A stretch of DNA of 64,000 bases from Engraulis encrasicolus (lineage: Eukaryota > Chordata > Actinopteri > Clupeiformes > Engraulidae). Where the stretch lies: NCBI RefSeq assembly GCF_034702125.1, contig NC_085878.1:16927057-16991056 (forward strand). Reading direction: 5' to 3'. Shown here piece by piece: positions 33,900 through 45,462 of the stretch (positions within the stretch are counted from its first letter, which is position 1; each line of letters starts with the position of its first letter). Made by a program: the position numbers and the translations under genes. Under the pieces are notes generated by a model that had not been told where the DNA came from, made no database searches, and was given only the letters and a program-made list of their open reading frames with translations.

Positions 33900-36115
33900 T
33901 TTAATTCACAGTATTTTGATGAAGCCTAATCCATGTTATAGCCTATATCACAATGCAGTTATTAAACTAACAAAACGACCATTTAGGATTTGTGTAAATG
34001 TAACCGGTGGTTATCCTGAACCTTTATTCTGACGGGGTAACGACGCTCCCCTTTCCTTCCGGCGTGTAGCATATATCATTGCGGTGGTAACTAGCTAGCA
34101 AAGACGCTATGTTTTTGATGCTGCAGAGTGTAGCGTGGGTACACCGCTCTCTCTGTCCCTCCGTTTGTGGTTGAGCCATCGTACAGGAAAGGCAGGCGTC
34201 CTTCTCGGTTGGTTTATTGCTCTTTTTGGTGCATTGTAATGTACTTAGTTGTTGGTTACTGACACCATTTAACTTAATCGTAGCCCTGTCCATCGGCGGC
34301 TGGCGTGGGGTCGGCTGCTGTTCTGGGATGGTGTGCCGAGCTGGGCAAACTCAAGTGTCGCTGGTGGCGTGTCTCCACTTTGTGTCCTTTGTGGTTGACT
34401 GCTTGCGTGCCGCTTCGAGAGAACCAGAGCTAATGCTGGCATTTTCTGTAAGAGTTTCGACGCTTAGCACTTGACTTGTGTAGGGAGTTGTGCATTTCCA
34501 CAATGCACAACTCCTGTTTAATCGATTTATAAATGCCGTGCCTAATGGTAACTTTCTCGTTAAATGTACATAGGAGGAGTTGGTGCCTTCGACTACACTG
34601 ATGCAGTGTCACTAGAGAAGGGGGGCATCACTGTTCTTTTCCCAACCTTTTTCTTTGTTTTGTCCTATTGTGTAAGTGATTCATCCTGTGCAACCTTTTC
34701 ACTTTGTAACGTCCAAGACGAAGGGGCTCGTGTAAGTTTCTACTTAGTAACCGCCAAGACGGAGCTTGTGTATATGATTAGGGTATGAACACTGAAGTAT
34801 TACTGGGAGACGTATCTTAAATCTCAGACTCCTTTTGGAACCTATACTTGCTGTAGGGGGAGACCAAAGACGTGTGTCTAACAGGCTTGTGTGTGTGTGT
34901 GGTGGCCATTACCAATTTTGCCCTTTTGGCAGTTTGTTTTCTTTTGTACAATTTGATTTACTAACTTTGTTTGCCGTGCAATTTTTGTTATTTGGTCTAC
35001 CCCTCGTGCAATTGCCAATTGCCATTAGCACTTTTGCATAACTAGCACATTTGCACATTTTTGGATCTTGAGATGACGTGCCTATAAATGCTGTAAAAGT
35101 TCATATTCTATTTTTATATTTGACTGAGCCCGTGAGGCATACTTTATGTACAGAGATTCATTACGATAAGAAAGAGGAGATTCATTACGAAAAGAAAGAA
35201 CATTAAAAGAACTCTGAATTGTATGACAGTTGTATCTCTTGTTATTCACTAACCTGTTGCGGGGAAAGTCGAATCAAGTGTTTGATGGTTGGGTTCTCTC
35301 ACCCTAACAAATGAGAGTGGCGTAGTCACTAAACATCTTAAAAATCTTAAAAATATTACGGTAAAGAGATAACGCAGGCCACATAAATAGGCTACAACAA
35401 TCAAGGAGTTACAAACTGCGTGATGTCAAATGAATTCAGCTCAAGGTGAGCTAATAGCACAACACCGAATGTTTGCTGTCGGCGGCACAACATGGATACG
35501 GTGATTATTAAGCCATCAGAAATTGATTGAAAATAATCGAACACATCATGTACATCACACTCGCACCTATACTAGCTTTTTTGGCGAATGTTATACAAAT
35601 CACAGCGGTCCTAGTTACAGAACTAGTAGTGCTAGTCGACTAGTCTTTGTTTCTGTCCCGTGTTGATAGGGTATGTTTGGGATGTTAGCTTCATAAAAGA
35701 TTATCACCATTACTGCTAATGCCGCTAAAATTGACTCAAATAGCCCGATAATGACACATTTTGAGTGGGTTCATCAAAAGCTTATGATGCCACAGCCCGC
35801 CAGCCACAAAGACAGCAGCAAGTTAGCGCGATGCTGCGGTATTATGATTCAGTGCTCGGCCAAGTCATTTCACGACACAACAGAGGAGGTAATTAACTCA
35901 CTGGGCTAAGACGCTGAAAGAGAAAGTGGCTACGGCGAGTGAGTGTATTTTACTTCTACCATAGTATTAAGTTAAATAATTACTTACCATTGAATGATCA
36001 AGTCACGACAGTGCAGTGTTGGACGAGACGCGACACAGGCGGATAGTTGAGTTCAGCTGAGGTAAACTGAAGAACGGTCTCTCTGAGGGTTCCGGGAAAG
36101 TGACAGTTGGGGAAC
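33900..36115. other. No gene seen; contains a perfect hairpin
   Basis: Mostly unassigned. At 34484-34514 GGAGTTGTGCATT is followed after 5 bases by its exact complement. GAGATTCATTACGA is repeated at 35153 and 35178. No terminal repeats found. Confidence 0.4.
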
Positions 36116-36123
36116 AAATTCCG

Positions 36124-36250
36124 TTTTGGCGCGTCCGGATTGCTTATGTGGCCCGCACCCGCCACGCGCCTTCAAATCGGACTGAATTATTTTATTATGG
36201 CGCGTCCGGATTGCTTATCTGGCCCGCATCCGCCAGGAGCCTTCAAAATT
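36124..36250. repeat. Two-unit tandem repeat
   Basis: GGCGCGTCCGGATTGCTTAT followed by GGCCCGCA.CCGCCA occurs at ~36128 and ~36200, spaced ~72 bp. 36260-36593 beyond it is the unassigned right interior of shell 2. Confidence 0.8.
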
Positions 36251-36601
36251 GATTGTCAAACTGCTGGTCCGGGTCGGGCTGCCGCTGATCGTAAAATGAC
36301 TGTGACTGCTATGCGGATCTGCTGACTTGAAAACGGACCCGGCCCAAATCTAATTGCTGTCTGGGTTGTAGCTGCGGCGGCACGCAGCCACTTAACAAAT
36401 TCGGGGCTGCGCAAGCAGTCTCTGGGCGACACGGGCTGCTGCAGCAAATAGTTTGAGATGTGCACCTGGGGTTAAAAAGTTATTATTTGGTAATAGTTTA
36501 AATTTCGGGACACACATGGCCAGATTCGGGATTCGGGACAAGAGCTTAGAATTCTGGACTGTCACGAATTTTTTGGGACATCTGGTCACCCTATCTGTGA
36601 C

Positions 36602-37168
36602 TCAAACTTACCTCCGCTGTCTTCTGGATGATGACATAGGCCTATGGGCTTTAAATGAACTTATGTTTGTTCGGGGTTTTTTGCGCGCAAACCCCCCGCG
36701 AGGCTGTTGCTTAAAATGACCACACCATAACATTCTGTAGCTTACATTAGTATGACGTTTCCACATGGTTTTTCTGCCCAACATAGCTTAAAAACTTTTA
36801 AAGAAGAATAATTGCGACGTTAAGCGACTCGAGGGACAGACTCGCAGAAGAGCGAGGGGAGGGGGAAGGGAGGGACAAGCAGAATGCGCAGCGCAGCGTA
36901 GGACAGACCTGGAAGATGGAGCCGGTTAGGTGTATTTTATATTTTATCTTCTGAAACTTCCAAAATGGCGGTGTAAATAAAAATCGTCCATCGTGGGAAA
37001 GCTCGGACTCGGCGAATTTTGAACATCAGCATGGTTTACGCGGACAAAGTGGAAAAAAATAGGACGTCTTTAGGGAGTCCTACTAAAAAAGTAGGGCGTC
37101 CAAATTTTTGTCATTTTCAAAATAGGGCTTCAAAAAGACGCCCAGACGCCCCCCTAGCTAAAAGCCTG
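36602..37168. other. Right terminal region of shell 1
   Basis: By nesting logic this is the original 5' end of the hAT-A element. It has G/A-rich stretches (36840-36880), GGGCGTC / GACGCCC words near the end, matching GGGTGTCT near the left end. No coding sequence. Confidence 0.5.
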
Positions 37169-37176
37169 GTTGTAAC

Positions 37177-37804
37177 TGTGTCAAACTGCTATCCATGGCA
37201 TCTAGATATTCTACTGCAAGACCTATGAATTGCTCACTAAGTTCTGCTTTGCTCTTTTCTTTTCTTTCATACTCCTTTGACTATTTCCTTTGTTTTCACT
37301 CATCCTTCTCTTATTCATTTCTATCTAAACCTCTAATTGAAGCATCTCTGTCTCCCATCATTGAAATAAGAAAGAGCTTGTCCTCTTCCATTTTAATCTG
37401 CTGAAGAGCATTATCAGGCCATAAAAACACGTCTCATCCAAAGACTTGGAGTACTCTTCAAAACCTTCAGCTGTGCGTCTTGCTAGCCAGGCTGGGCCCT
37501 CCCCGGAAATACAGGACCTCCTCCCATTTTGTTGGTAAGCAAACAACCACAAACAAACCAAGGGAGGCAGGTCAACCATGCCGTTTGGGAAATTGTTATG
37601 CTCTTGGTAAGACCAAACCACGAAGAGATTTGAACATCAATGATAATCAGGCTAGTGTCTTGCAGCAGGCATTTTCTTGAACTTTTTGTCCATCTCCATT
37701 ATCTTCACAAACTGTCAATCTCTTCACTTTCCGGCTTGGTTCCCGCAGCACACAGAGGGATCCCAGCATGGCCATAGATGTTCTTGATCTGTTTGAAGAG
37801 GATT
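37177..37804 (-). other. Right flank of shell 1; possible coding relic
   Basis: The minus strand gives protein-like pieces in different frames: KNIYGHAGIPLCAAGTKPES (37790-37730) and RRTAEGFEEYSKSLDETCFY (37495-37430). I do not recognise them. Before shell 1 inserted, this lay directly upstream of the relic at 3850-4432 in the same orientation, so the two may be parts of one gene. Confidence 0.35.
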
Positions 37805-37836
37805 TTGGTACATTGGTACTGGGATCTATTACCCCT
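37805..37836. repeat. 32-bp repeat, copy 2
   Basis: Exact partner of 25697-25728, placed just beyond the L2 tail. Confidence 0.9.
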
Positions 37837-37845
37837 GAATCGGTC

Positions 37846-39090
37846 AAGTCAAGTCAAGTTTATTTATAAAGCACATTTCATATGGCTTACATAGACTCAA
37901 TGTGCTGTAAGATTAAAAGGAGGAAAAGTAGAAAATTTAAAAACAGCACTAAAACTGAGTGAAAAAATAAAAAAATATATAATAATAGGTAGAAATAAAA
38001 CAAAATAAAACCCATTGCAATGATAAGACCTTTTAAACACCAAACACTAGACTAGACACATAGTCTGCAAGGGCCCAGAGCAAAATAAATAGAATAAAAG
38101 TAAAATCAAAGTAAAAAATAAAACACATAAAAACCCTTAGGAAATAAAACAATGTCAATAAAAATCAACTCAACCAAAAGCTTGTGTAAATAAAAACGTT
38201 TTAAGACCCTTTTTAAAAGCGGGAGTAGAAGTCACTGACCTTAGTTCTAGGGGGAGGGAATTCCAAAGGGTAGGGGCACAATAACTAAAAGCACCATGTG
38301 CAGTGTTGGTGTTAATTTTGGGGACGCATAAAAGACCTTTATTTGATGTTCTCAACGAACGGGTAGGATGGTATGGAGGGATGATGTCAGAGATGTAGGT
38401 AGGGGCCAAGCCATTTACTGCTTTAAAAGTGATCAGAAGTATTTTAAAATGTATTCTTTGTTGTACAGGCAGCCAGTGAAGAGATTTCAGAATTGGGGTG
38501 ATGTGTCCAAATTTGGATGTTCTTGTCAGTATTCTGGCAGCTGTATTCTGAATGAGTTGGAGTTTGTTGAGTGCCTGTTTAGTGAGCCCGGCATATAGGG
38601 AGTTGCAGTAATCAAGGCGGCTGGAGATAAAAGCATGAACTAACTTTTCAGAGTCCTGAGGAGACGAGAGGCCACGTACTTTAGTAATATTTCGCAGATG
38701 GTAAAATGCCGTCTTAGTGATAACAGATATATGTTTGTTAAAATTAAGATCTGTATCAAGGGTCACACCCAAATTTCTGACATCATCACAAGGTATTACC
38801 TGAAGGGGGGCTAAAAACGTACAAAGATGTTCTCTACGAGCCTTGGGGCCTACAACTAAAATCTCTGTCTTGCTGTCGTTTAACAATAAAAAATTCTGAC
38901 CCATCCAGTTTTTGATGTCTGAGACACAACTTATTAGGTCATTTACTGGACTGGGGTCGTCAGGGGAAAAAGAAATGTACAACTGGGTATCATCTGCATA
39001 GGAGTGATATGAAAGACCATGGTGCCGGATGATATGCCCAAGTGGTAGCATATATAAATTAAAAAGCAGAGGGCCCACCTTCTCTGTGCT
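37846..39090 (-). pseudogene. L2-like LINE, 5' truncated, reverse transcriptase C-terminal half
   Basis: A non-LTR retrotransposon. The open stretch (~39075-38170) begins at GPLLFNLYMLPLG, part of RT motif B, then SYADDTQLYISF (motif C, catalytic Asp pair), LLLNDSKTEILVVG (motif D), RNLGVTLDTDLNF (motif E), and a long C-terminal region with SSRLDYCNSLYAGL, LQLIQNTAARILT, LHWLPVQQRI, and APTLWNSLPLELR, typical of fish L2. It ends at a stop near 38170, followed by ~320 bp of 3' UTR and a short GACTT-type tail (37846-37860). Endonuclease and the first half of RT are missing, the usual 5' truncation. The remaining frame is undamaged, suggesting a recent copy. Confidence 0.9.
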
Positions 39091-39105
39091 GTCTCTGTGC
39101 ATCAT

Positions 39106-40261
39106 CGGCGGCAGTAAAGGACAAGGACATTCAACAGCACCCGGCCAAGTCCTAGATAGGTGATCACAGAAAATGAGCCACGCTATGCCAAGTCAATGTA
39201 TACTACTATAGGGAGGGAAAGTAATCTCATCGCCCCCTGCTGGCAACGTTCCAACCGCCTGCAACAAATGAATGTTTTTTTTCTTTGAAAAATTACATCT
39301 CGGCCCTGACGACGAAGTAGAAGTAGTGGCAGTCATATTATGGGCATGTTGGCCCGTTTTATCGAATCAGGTGGTAAAATGTTCGGTTTTTCACTGATCT
39401 GAGCTGATTTTAATATTCTTTAAAAAGCTAATACAGAACTACACTGACTGGCATGTGTGGCTTGTTTACTCCATGTAATTAGCATAGCCAAATTAGCATA
39501 GCCAAACATGAGCCAGAGAGGTGGTTACTCATCACCACAGAAGCCATCATATCTACTAGAGAATTTAAAACCATACCAAAATGATCGCGTGTATATATGT
39601 GTAATAAGAAGACAATGTGGAACTCATAGGATTACAAGAATGTGAAGATATGCGAAGAACTTGCGTTCGTTCGCGTTCATTTGTTTCTCTGTGTTGTCAA
39701 CGAGGCGCGAAGCACAGCATGCTGGGAGCTGTAGTCCGTTTCCGACCAGATTGGCACAATTTCTATTTTTCTTAAAAGGGCAAAAAATGACTTAAGATTT
39801 TCACAGGTAGTAGTTCATGCTATTGTGTACGCTGAAAAATGTGTCTGGTGTTATAGTTCCAAGTCATATCTTTGTGGGATTTTTTTTAAAACTTGTCTAT
39901 GGGAGTTTCAATATGATCACCCTGGTGTTTGGAACGTAACCGCTAGGATCGCTGTTTTCCACTTTCCCTCCCAATACAAGCCGATGGATGTAAACATGGT
40001 TAGGCTACATACCATCGTAATCAGAGGACCAAACCAGCAGTCACTCGGGACTCAGTCACTACGCGCGCTTCGTAACACGCAGACTGCCATCTGGAATGTG
40101 TTCTCCAACTCCCAGAGATTAAGGAACTAAGTGGCACAACGCCATCAATACTTAAAACTGCCGCCTGCCCAGAGTAGCCGATGCTTTGATCTTAAAAAGA
40201 CTTTAAAAGGCTGCCAATTGGTGCGCACCGGTGACCTGACGCACCTGTCAATTGACGTGGT
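39106..40261. other. No gene seen
   Basis: Unassigned AT-rich sequence; TTAGCATAGCCAAA is repeated at 39479 and 39491. No coding motifs. Confidence 0.4.
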
Positions 40262-40265
40262 TTAA

Positions 40266-41245
40266 CCCTATCGCGCCAGACGCATCATATTTGTTTCATC
40301 AAATTCAAAGCCCTCTCCCCGCTGACACACAAAAAAAAATCGATCTCAAAAACATCCTGCGTGTCATTTCCAAACGTCCTGCAGTACACGGAAACCGCCA
40401 CAAGAGAGCAGCGGTCAACAGCTCGGCGAAAAATGGGGTAGAAGCGGTTTCCCAAATGGGGTAGAAGCGGTTTCCCTGACCGACGCAGAGATATCGTCAA
40501 ATTGCAAAGGGTTAGTGTACAAATTTCCGAAATATAACTCTATATACTTTAATTTGAACACTTACTTTGTGCAATTAATCAAGGAAGAGTTTATATTTTT
40601 ACACCGTGTTGCAGCGAGATCGTGCTAAAACTGATGAAACAAATAAGCACCATCCAGCGGTGGCAGGAAGTCAGCCATCAATGCATTTTGCCATAGGGAA
40701 ACTTACAAAGCATACCAAGACGATCATTTAACAAAGTTGTTTTACTTCAAGACAAAGATATTGCCTTAAGAAACAGGTTTTACTTGCAATTTTGAAAATG
40801 TAATGCAAAATGTTGAAATTATGATCTCGTAAAAAATGCATTGAAGTGAATGGAGAAATGGTCCAATTGTAGTAATGGACCCATATATTCAAATTCCACA
40901 TCAAAAATGAATAATGATCTATATTACACTCATAAATAGGTTGTTAAGCATTCAATCAGCTATGTTTTTACATAAATTACCCAACCAGGCTGTGGGAAAT
41001 GTAAAATATGGTCCTGCTAAATCAAGGATAGGCTTAAAAAAAAATTAAAAAAAATGGCAATGATGGTCAATGGTCATGAAATTGGCCTGGTCATTTCTTT
41101 AAAGCCTGATGCATCATATATGATGCATTAAATATCTCAGTGACCTTATTATTTTTTTACATTTCTTATAAGGGACCCATATTGAGGCAAATTCCAAAAA
41201 AATAGAATTTTCTGTCATTGCTTTCATGGTTCAGGTCTCACAGGG
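40266..41245. mobile_element. TTAA-flanked piggyBac-like non-autonomous element
   Basis: TTAA at 40262-40265 and 41246-41249; ends CCCTATCGCG and, inverted, CCCTGTGAGA. CCCT next to TTAA is typical of piggyBac. Near both ends are GCATCATAT words. No transposase. The terminal match is short, so this is a moderate call. Confidence 0.55.
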
Positions 41246-41296
41246 TTAAAGGCGTAAGCATCCATAATGCCACACTGAGCTAGTCGAGGGCCTTAA

Positions 41297-43481
41297 AGGA
41301 GAATTCCGGCCAGTTTGGATTCATATCCCATCTTGGGTGGACACAGGGAAAAGAATGAAAGGGAAAACCGCGAGAATTTTTCATGCATGCTGCTCAAAGT
41401 TGTTCAATTGCGCTGTTTTCGGTTAAACCCTGGCCCGTCGGGCACGTATTTGACCTGTTTTAAAGCTCCTAGCGTGCATTAAAACCCTTTTGAACGTTTT
41501 GGCCGTGGTGTGTGTACCCATAAAAGTCGATCTAGTGGTTCACAGTTCCATTAGGTAGCACAGGTACGATACAACAGGAGTTTTCAAAAGTGGCGCACCT
41601 ACCTCTCTCAGCTTCCGCCTTCCAACTACGTTCGCAAAATGGTTCGCCAAAGTGATACTTCCATAGAAGTAGAAAATAACACTAGAGAGGACCCCGCCCC
41701 CCTTTTTACGGCAATCTATAGCGGCCATTATCTGTAGGTAGATCAGAGAAATGGAAATTAACGCTGTCAAAAATGGCTTAATCATGTGAAAATGTCCCTC
41801 AACACACTATACAAGGACAATAGTTGAAGTGTGTGGCTAACTATGTTCATAAAATATATTATTTGATTTTTAAATGTATTATATCGACTCATATGATTTA
41901 AGTAGATATTTAGCCTGACATTTCAAATCTGGTCTTTGATTAATGTGTTACTTCATATTCACACAGTTTTAGTCAATTTTTTGACAGGGGTGGGCATGTT
42001 CTCCATTGACTTGCATTGCCTGAAGGTACCTACACTACCTACGGAAGTTGGGAAGCTCCATCTGCCATTTCCCAGTGTTGTCGCAAATTGCTGTGTCCTC
42101 TCTAGTGTTATTTTCTACCTCTATGGATACTTCATAGTAATCCATTTTATTTTTGTCCATCAAAGATGAGCCACACGAAACAAATTCACACGTTTCCATG
42201 TCCTGTGTTGTTGTTGTCTTGCAGATTCATTTCTCACTGAACGCAGTTCAGTGACGTCACGGCGTCACATGACTCCTGGAAGGAACGCACATTCGCTCAT
42301 CCAGTTATTATACAGAAGCGAGAGAGAGAGGCGCTGTCGTAATATACTGTTTGATATTTTGAGATGGATCCTTCGTTGGGGTCTGGTGGTTCAATTGAAG
42401 AGTTTGGTGGCCATGGTTATCTTTTTCGAACCAGAATATTTGTTACAGATAAAGAATTATTGCCACATGTCGCATATCACAATAATATACCGATTAGAAT
42501 ATATAGCAGTCCTTGTGATGAAATAAATAATTGCAATATAAATAGAAAATACTATACTCACTCATTAGACAGTTGACCATTAGGGCCACTTGGTCTAGGA
42601 TGTTTCTTTTTTTTTTTTTCAATTGATTCTTGGTACATAAAAGAAGGCTTCCAAGACATCCAAACACTCGGCGCTCTGTGACCCATCTCGACACCTTTAG
42701 CCAACCCCGAAACTGGATCCCCCCCCCCCCCCAAACAATACATGAGCCCGCCCCCGAAACTGTAATCTGTGATATGCGAAATGTGGCAATAATTCTTTAT
42801 CTGTAACAAATATTCTGGATCGAAAAGATAACCATGTCCACCAAACTCTTCAATTGAACCACCAGACCCCAACGAAGGATCCATCTCAAAATATCAAACA
42901 GTATATTACGACAGCGCCTCTCTCTCTCGCTTCTGTATAATAACTGGATGAGCGAATGTGCGTTTCTTCCAGGAGTCATGTGACGCCGTGACGTCACTAA
43001 ACTGCGTTCAGTGAGAAATGAATCTGCAAGACAACAACAACACAGGACATGGAAACGTGTGAATTTGTTTCTTGTGGCTCGTCTTTGGTGGACAAAAATA
43101 AAATGGATTACTATGAAGTATCACTTTGGCGAACCATTTTGCGGATGTAGTTGGAAGGCGGAAGCTGAGAGAGGTAGGTGCGCCACATTTGAAAACTCCT
43201 GTTGTATCGTACCTGTGTTATCTAATGGAACTGTGAACCACTAGATCGACTTTTATGGGTACACACACCACGGCCAAAGTGTTCAAAAAGGGTTTTAAAG
43301 CACGCTAGGAACTTTAAAACAGGTCAAATACGTGCCTGACGGGCCAGGGTTTAACTGAAAACAGCGCAATTGAACAACTTTGCGCAGCACGCATGAAAAA
43401 TTCTCTTTGGTTTTCCCTTTCATTCTTTTCCCTGGGTCCACCCAAGATGGGATATGAATCCAAACTGGCCAGAATTCTCCT
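41297..43481. mobile_element. Giant TTAA-flanked palindromic element
   Basis: TTAA at 41293-41296 and 43482-43485; ends AGGAGAATTC. The right arm 42770-43481 is 712 bp; the left arm 41297-42480 is 1184 bp, or 712 bp once the 464-bp hAT miniature element and its 8-bp duplication are discounted. The loop is ~289 bp, with a T-run and a C-run (42720-42732). Arms that extend over nearly the whole element make it a foldback type. Non-coding. Confidence 0.85.
41662..42125. mobile_element. hAT miniature element in the left arm of the palindrome
   Basis: ~30-bp inverted ends beginning CATAGAAGTAGAAAATAACA with one mismatch; 8-bp TSD GATACTTC at 41654-41661 and 42126-42133. The empty site is visible in the opposite arm at ~43120. 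Confidence 0.9.
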
Positions 43482-43485
43482 TTAA

Positions 43486-43871
43486 CAACATTCTCAGTGT
43501 TAGCGAGACGGATAGATGAATGTCATCCTCAGACACCGTTTGCCCCAGTCCGTAAATTGTTGTTGTGGCTCTGGTAGACTCTTTGTTGTTTAGCCATGGT
43601 TTCTGGTGGCAAGGAGCTGGCCAGACGAACTGACAAAAGGTGAGTGAAGTGCAGGGGTTTAAATACAAAGACAACAAGGGGCAGGGCAGAAACAATGATG
43701 GTAAACGATGTTGTGCACCATGCAACAGAACAAGGGGATTAAGTGGTGATGGGCAGCAGGTGATGTGCCTGATTGAATTAGTGGCAGATAATTGGAAAGA
43801 GCACACAGGTGTAGTGATTCAGTGTGACGGGGAGGTCATTAGGGCAGTGGCAGAAAGCTACCAGGTAAATG
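43486..43871. other. No gene seen
   Basis: Left flank of the 6.4-kb element. Contains GACAAAAGGTGAGTG (donor-like) and purine-rich sequence. No coding assignment. Confidence 0.35.
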
Positions 43872-44061
43872 GGTAGCATGTCATTTTTCCGACACCCCTT
43901 TGGTCCGATTCGTCAATATTCCGAAAATTTCCCATTAATCCTACAGCCAACTAACACGAAATAATTAAATGAAACCCTTTGCTCCGACAGCTCAATGTTC
44001 CGACCAATGGCTGTTTGGGGTTGGTCATCATCCCAGGTCGTATTTCCTGCTTTTCCCGGTG

Positions 44062-44146
44062 CAGTGTTTCCCACAGAAATTTTGGAAACTATGGGGGCAG
44101 CCGGGATTTTTTGTCCGGGGGGGGGGGTGGTGTCTTTTCACGGGCC

Positions 44147-44177
<31 letters not shown>

Positions 44178-44999
44178 GCGCGTATTCACGCAGTGTAAAT
44201 GCAAAATGGCAAAACAATGAGTACAGTATGACATTGGCGCATGGAGAAACTATAGGCCTACGCCTACATTTCAGCCATTTATATTTTGAGAAATAAGGCT
44301 ACATAATACACATGCAGGGGTCTATGTAATGAAAAAAATAATAAAACAAAATAGGAGCAGAGATAAGAATTTAAGATTGCTGTGAAATTGTTAAGGCATA
44401 AACAAAAAGGGTCTAAGAGGGTAGCTATGCCTTTTCCCCACACACACATTCTACATGAGGGGTGCTGGTCACAGGGCCAGTTTTTCAAAATTCCTCCCAT
44501 TAAAAGGGCTGAACAACATATTACACATTTATGTCTATATTCACATTCATTACACATTCATTTCTATATGCAGCCCGATGTCTCCTCTGCCTTGTCAATG
44601 AAGGCCTGTCACCACCTAACTCATTACAACTGTAAAACAAAGCCTGGGGAGTGTTAGTAAACTCATCCCAACTGTCCCTTCTCGGAAGGTTTTTTTTTTA
44701 TTGCTCCCAAACCCAAGTTAACTACAACAACTTGACAAGGCTTTTGATCCCTCTCTCTTTCAAGCACTTGTGGTTTTCTCTATAGGATGTATTTACTCCA
44801 GGAGGAAAATGCGAAGGAAATCGTAATTGAAATCGCTTTTAACAAACACGGAAATCGTAAAAAAAAATAAAATAAAAAAATAAAAAAAATAAAAAAAAAC
44901 ATTTTTTTTTTTTTTTTTTTTTACATTTTCGGAAACTATGGCGGCCAAATTTAAACTATGGCGGGCCGCCATAGTTTCCTCAATGTATGGGAAACACTG
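44062..44999. mobile_element. 938-bp element with CAGTGTTTCCC ends
   Basis: Ends CAGTGTTTCCCACAG and ATGGGAAACACTG; direct repeat CGGTG at 44057-44061 and 45000-45004. CAGTGTTTCCC is common in fish hAT elements, but the visible duplication is only 5 bp. The interior contains a long G-run, an A/T-rich low-complexity stretch (44860-44932), and a palindrome around GGCGGGCCGCC (44960). Confidence 0.6.
44149..44178. repeat. Uninterrupted G-run (~29)
   Basis: A run of about 29 G preceded by G-rich sequence (44118-44127). Quadruplex-prone. Confidence 0.9.
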
Positions 45000-45054
45000 C
45001 GGTGCCAAGTAGACTTCAGCTGCATGCGCTGCGACGAGCACATAGATGCCGTCT

Positions 45055-45300
45055 GAGTCGGTCTTGCTGTGCCCTTACCAAAAAAACCACCCCTAAACAT
45101 AACCTGTCATTAATGCAATGCTGCCAAGTTTTACAATTGTGCCCTACCCAAAACCATTCCTAACCCTAACCTGTCAGTAGGCTATTGCAATGTTTCTGAG
45201 TTTTAAATTTGTGCCTTGACCAAAACTTTCCCTAAACCTAACCTGTCACAGATAGCAGCATGACCACTGCGTAGGCTTCAGAGATGACGGTGATCTAAAG
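45055..45300. repeat. CCTAAACCTAACCTGTCA-type repeat
   Basis: Three ~80-bp degenerate units, each with GTGCC(C/T)T..CCAAAAC followed by CCTAA.CCTAACCTGTCA-type sequence and GCAATGTTTCTGAGTTTTA. The same units occur at 54000-54350. Confidence 0.8.
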
Positions 45301-45462
45301 CAGCTTTTGGTCGGAACATTCAAGATTCAAGATTTTTATTTGTCACGTGCTTCATTGTGCAAGTGAAATGGGGATTGCAACTGCTCTGTGCTGTGTTGGA
45401 TGGTAAAAAATAAAAATAATAAAATAAATTAAAATAAAAAATAATTAAAAATAGTTATTGTC

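Larger units (their letters stand above)
15349..36593. mobile_element. Shell 2: 21.2-kb hAT element nested in shell 1
   Basis: Perfect 15-bp terminal inverted repeat TAGGGTGACCAGATG (15349-15363; inverted at 36579-36593) and a perfect 8-bp TSD TCTGTGAC (15341-15348 and 36594-36601). TAGGGTGACC ends are known from fish and mammalian hAT elements. It lies between the right end and the start exon of hAT-A, so it inserted into the 5' part of shell 1. It contains three hAT gene relics; which, if any, is its own is unknown (the BED-type gene at 26.2-27.9 kb is a candidate). Most of its length must be later insertions. Confidence 0.85.
4453..37168 (-). mobile_element. Shell 1: 32.7-kb hAT element with nested insertions
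   Basis: The left end reads CAGGCTTTTAGGCAGGG (4453) and the right end, inverted, CAGGCTTTTAGCTAGGG (37168). The identical 8-bp repeat GTTGTAAC flanks it at 4445-4452 and 37169-37176. The hAT-A transposase ends 385 bp from the left end, as in a normal hAT element read leftwards. Subtracting the recognised insertions (shell 2, CACTA-like, hAT-B, TA element, SINE) leaves about 5.1 kb, a normal autonomous hAT size. This arithmetic strongly supports one insertion event later filled by others. Confidence 0.85.

Noticed and set aside
33990..35310. Solo LTR starting TGTAACC and ending CCTAACA
   Set aside because: No target duplication and no LTR landmarks in the expected order.
42251..42997. Mirrored open frames in the palindrome at 41.3-43.5 kb
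   Set aside because: The same peptide appears from both arms because the arms are inverted copies; no homology to a protein family.
45055..45300. Interstitial telomere repeat
   Set aside because: CCTAAACCTAACC words are embedded in ~80-bp units with other constant sequence and do not form a TTAGGG array.
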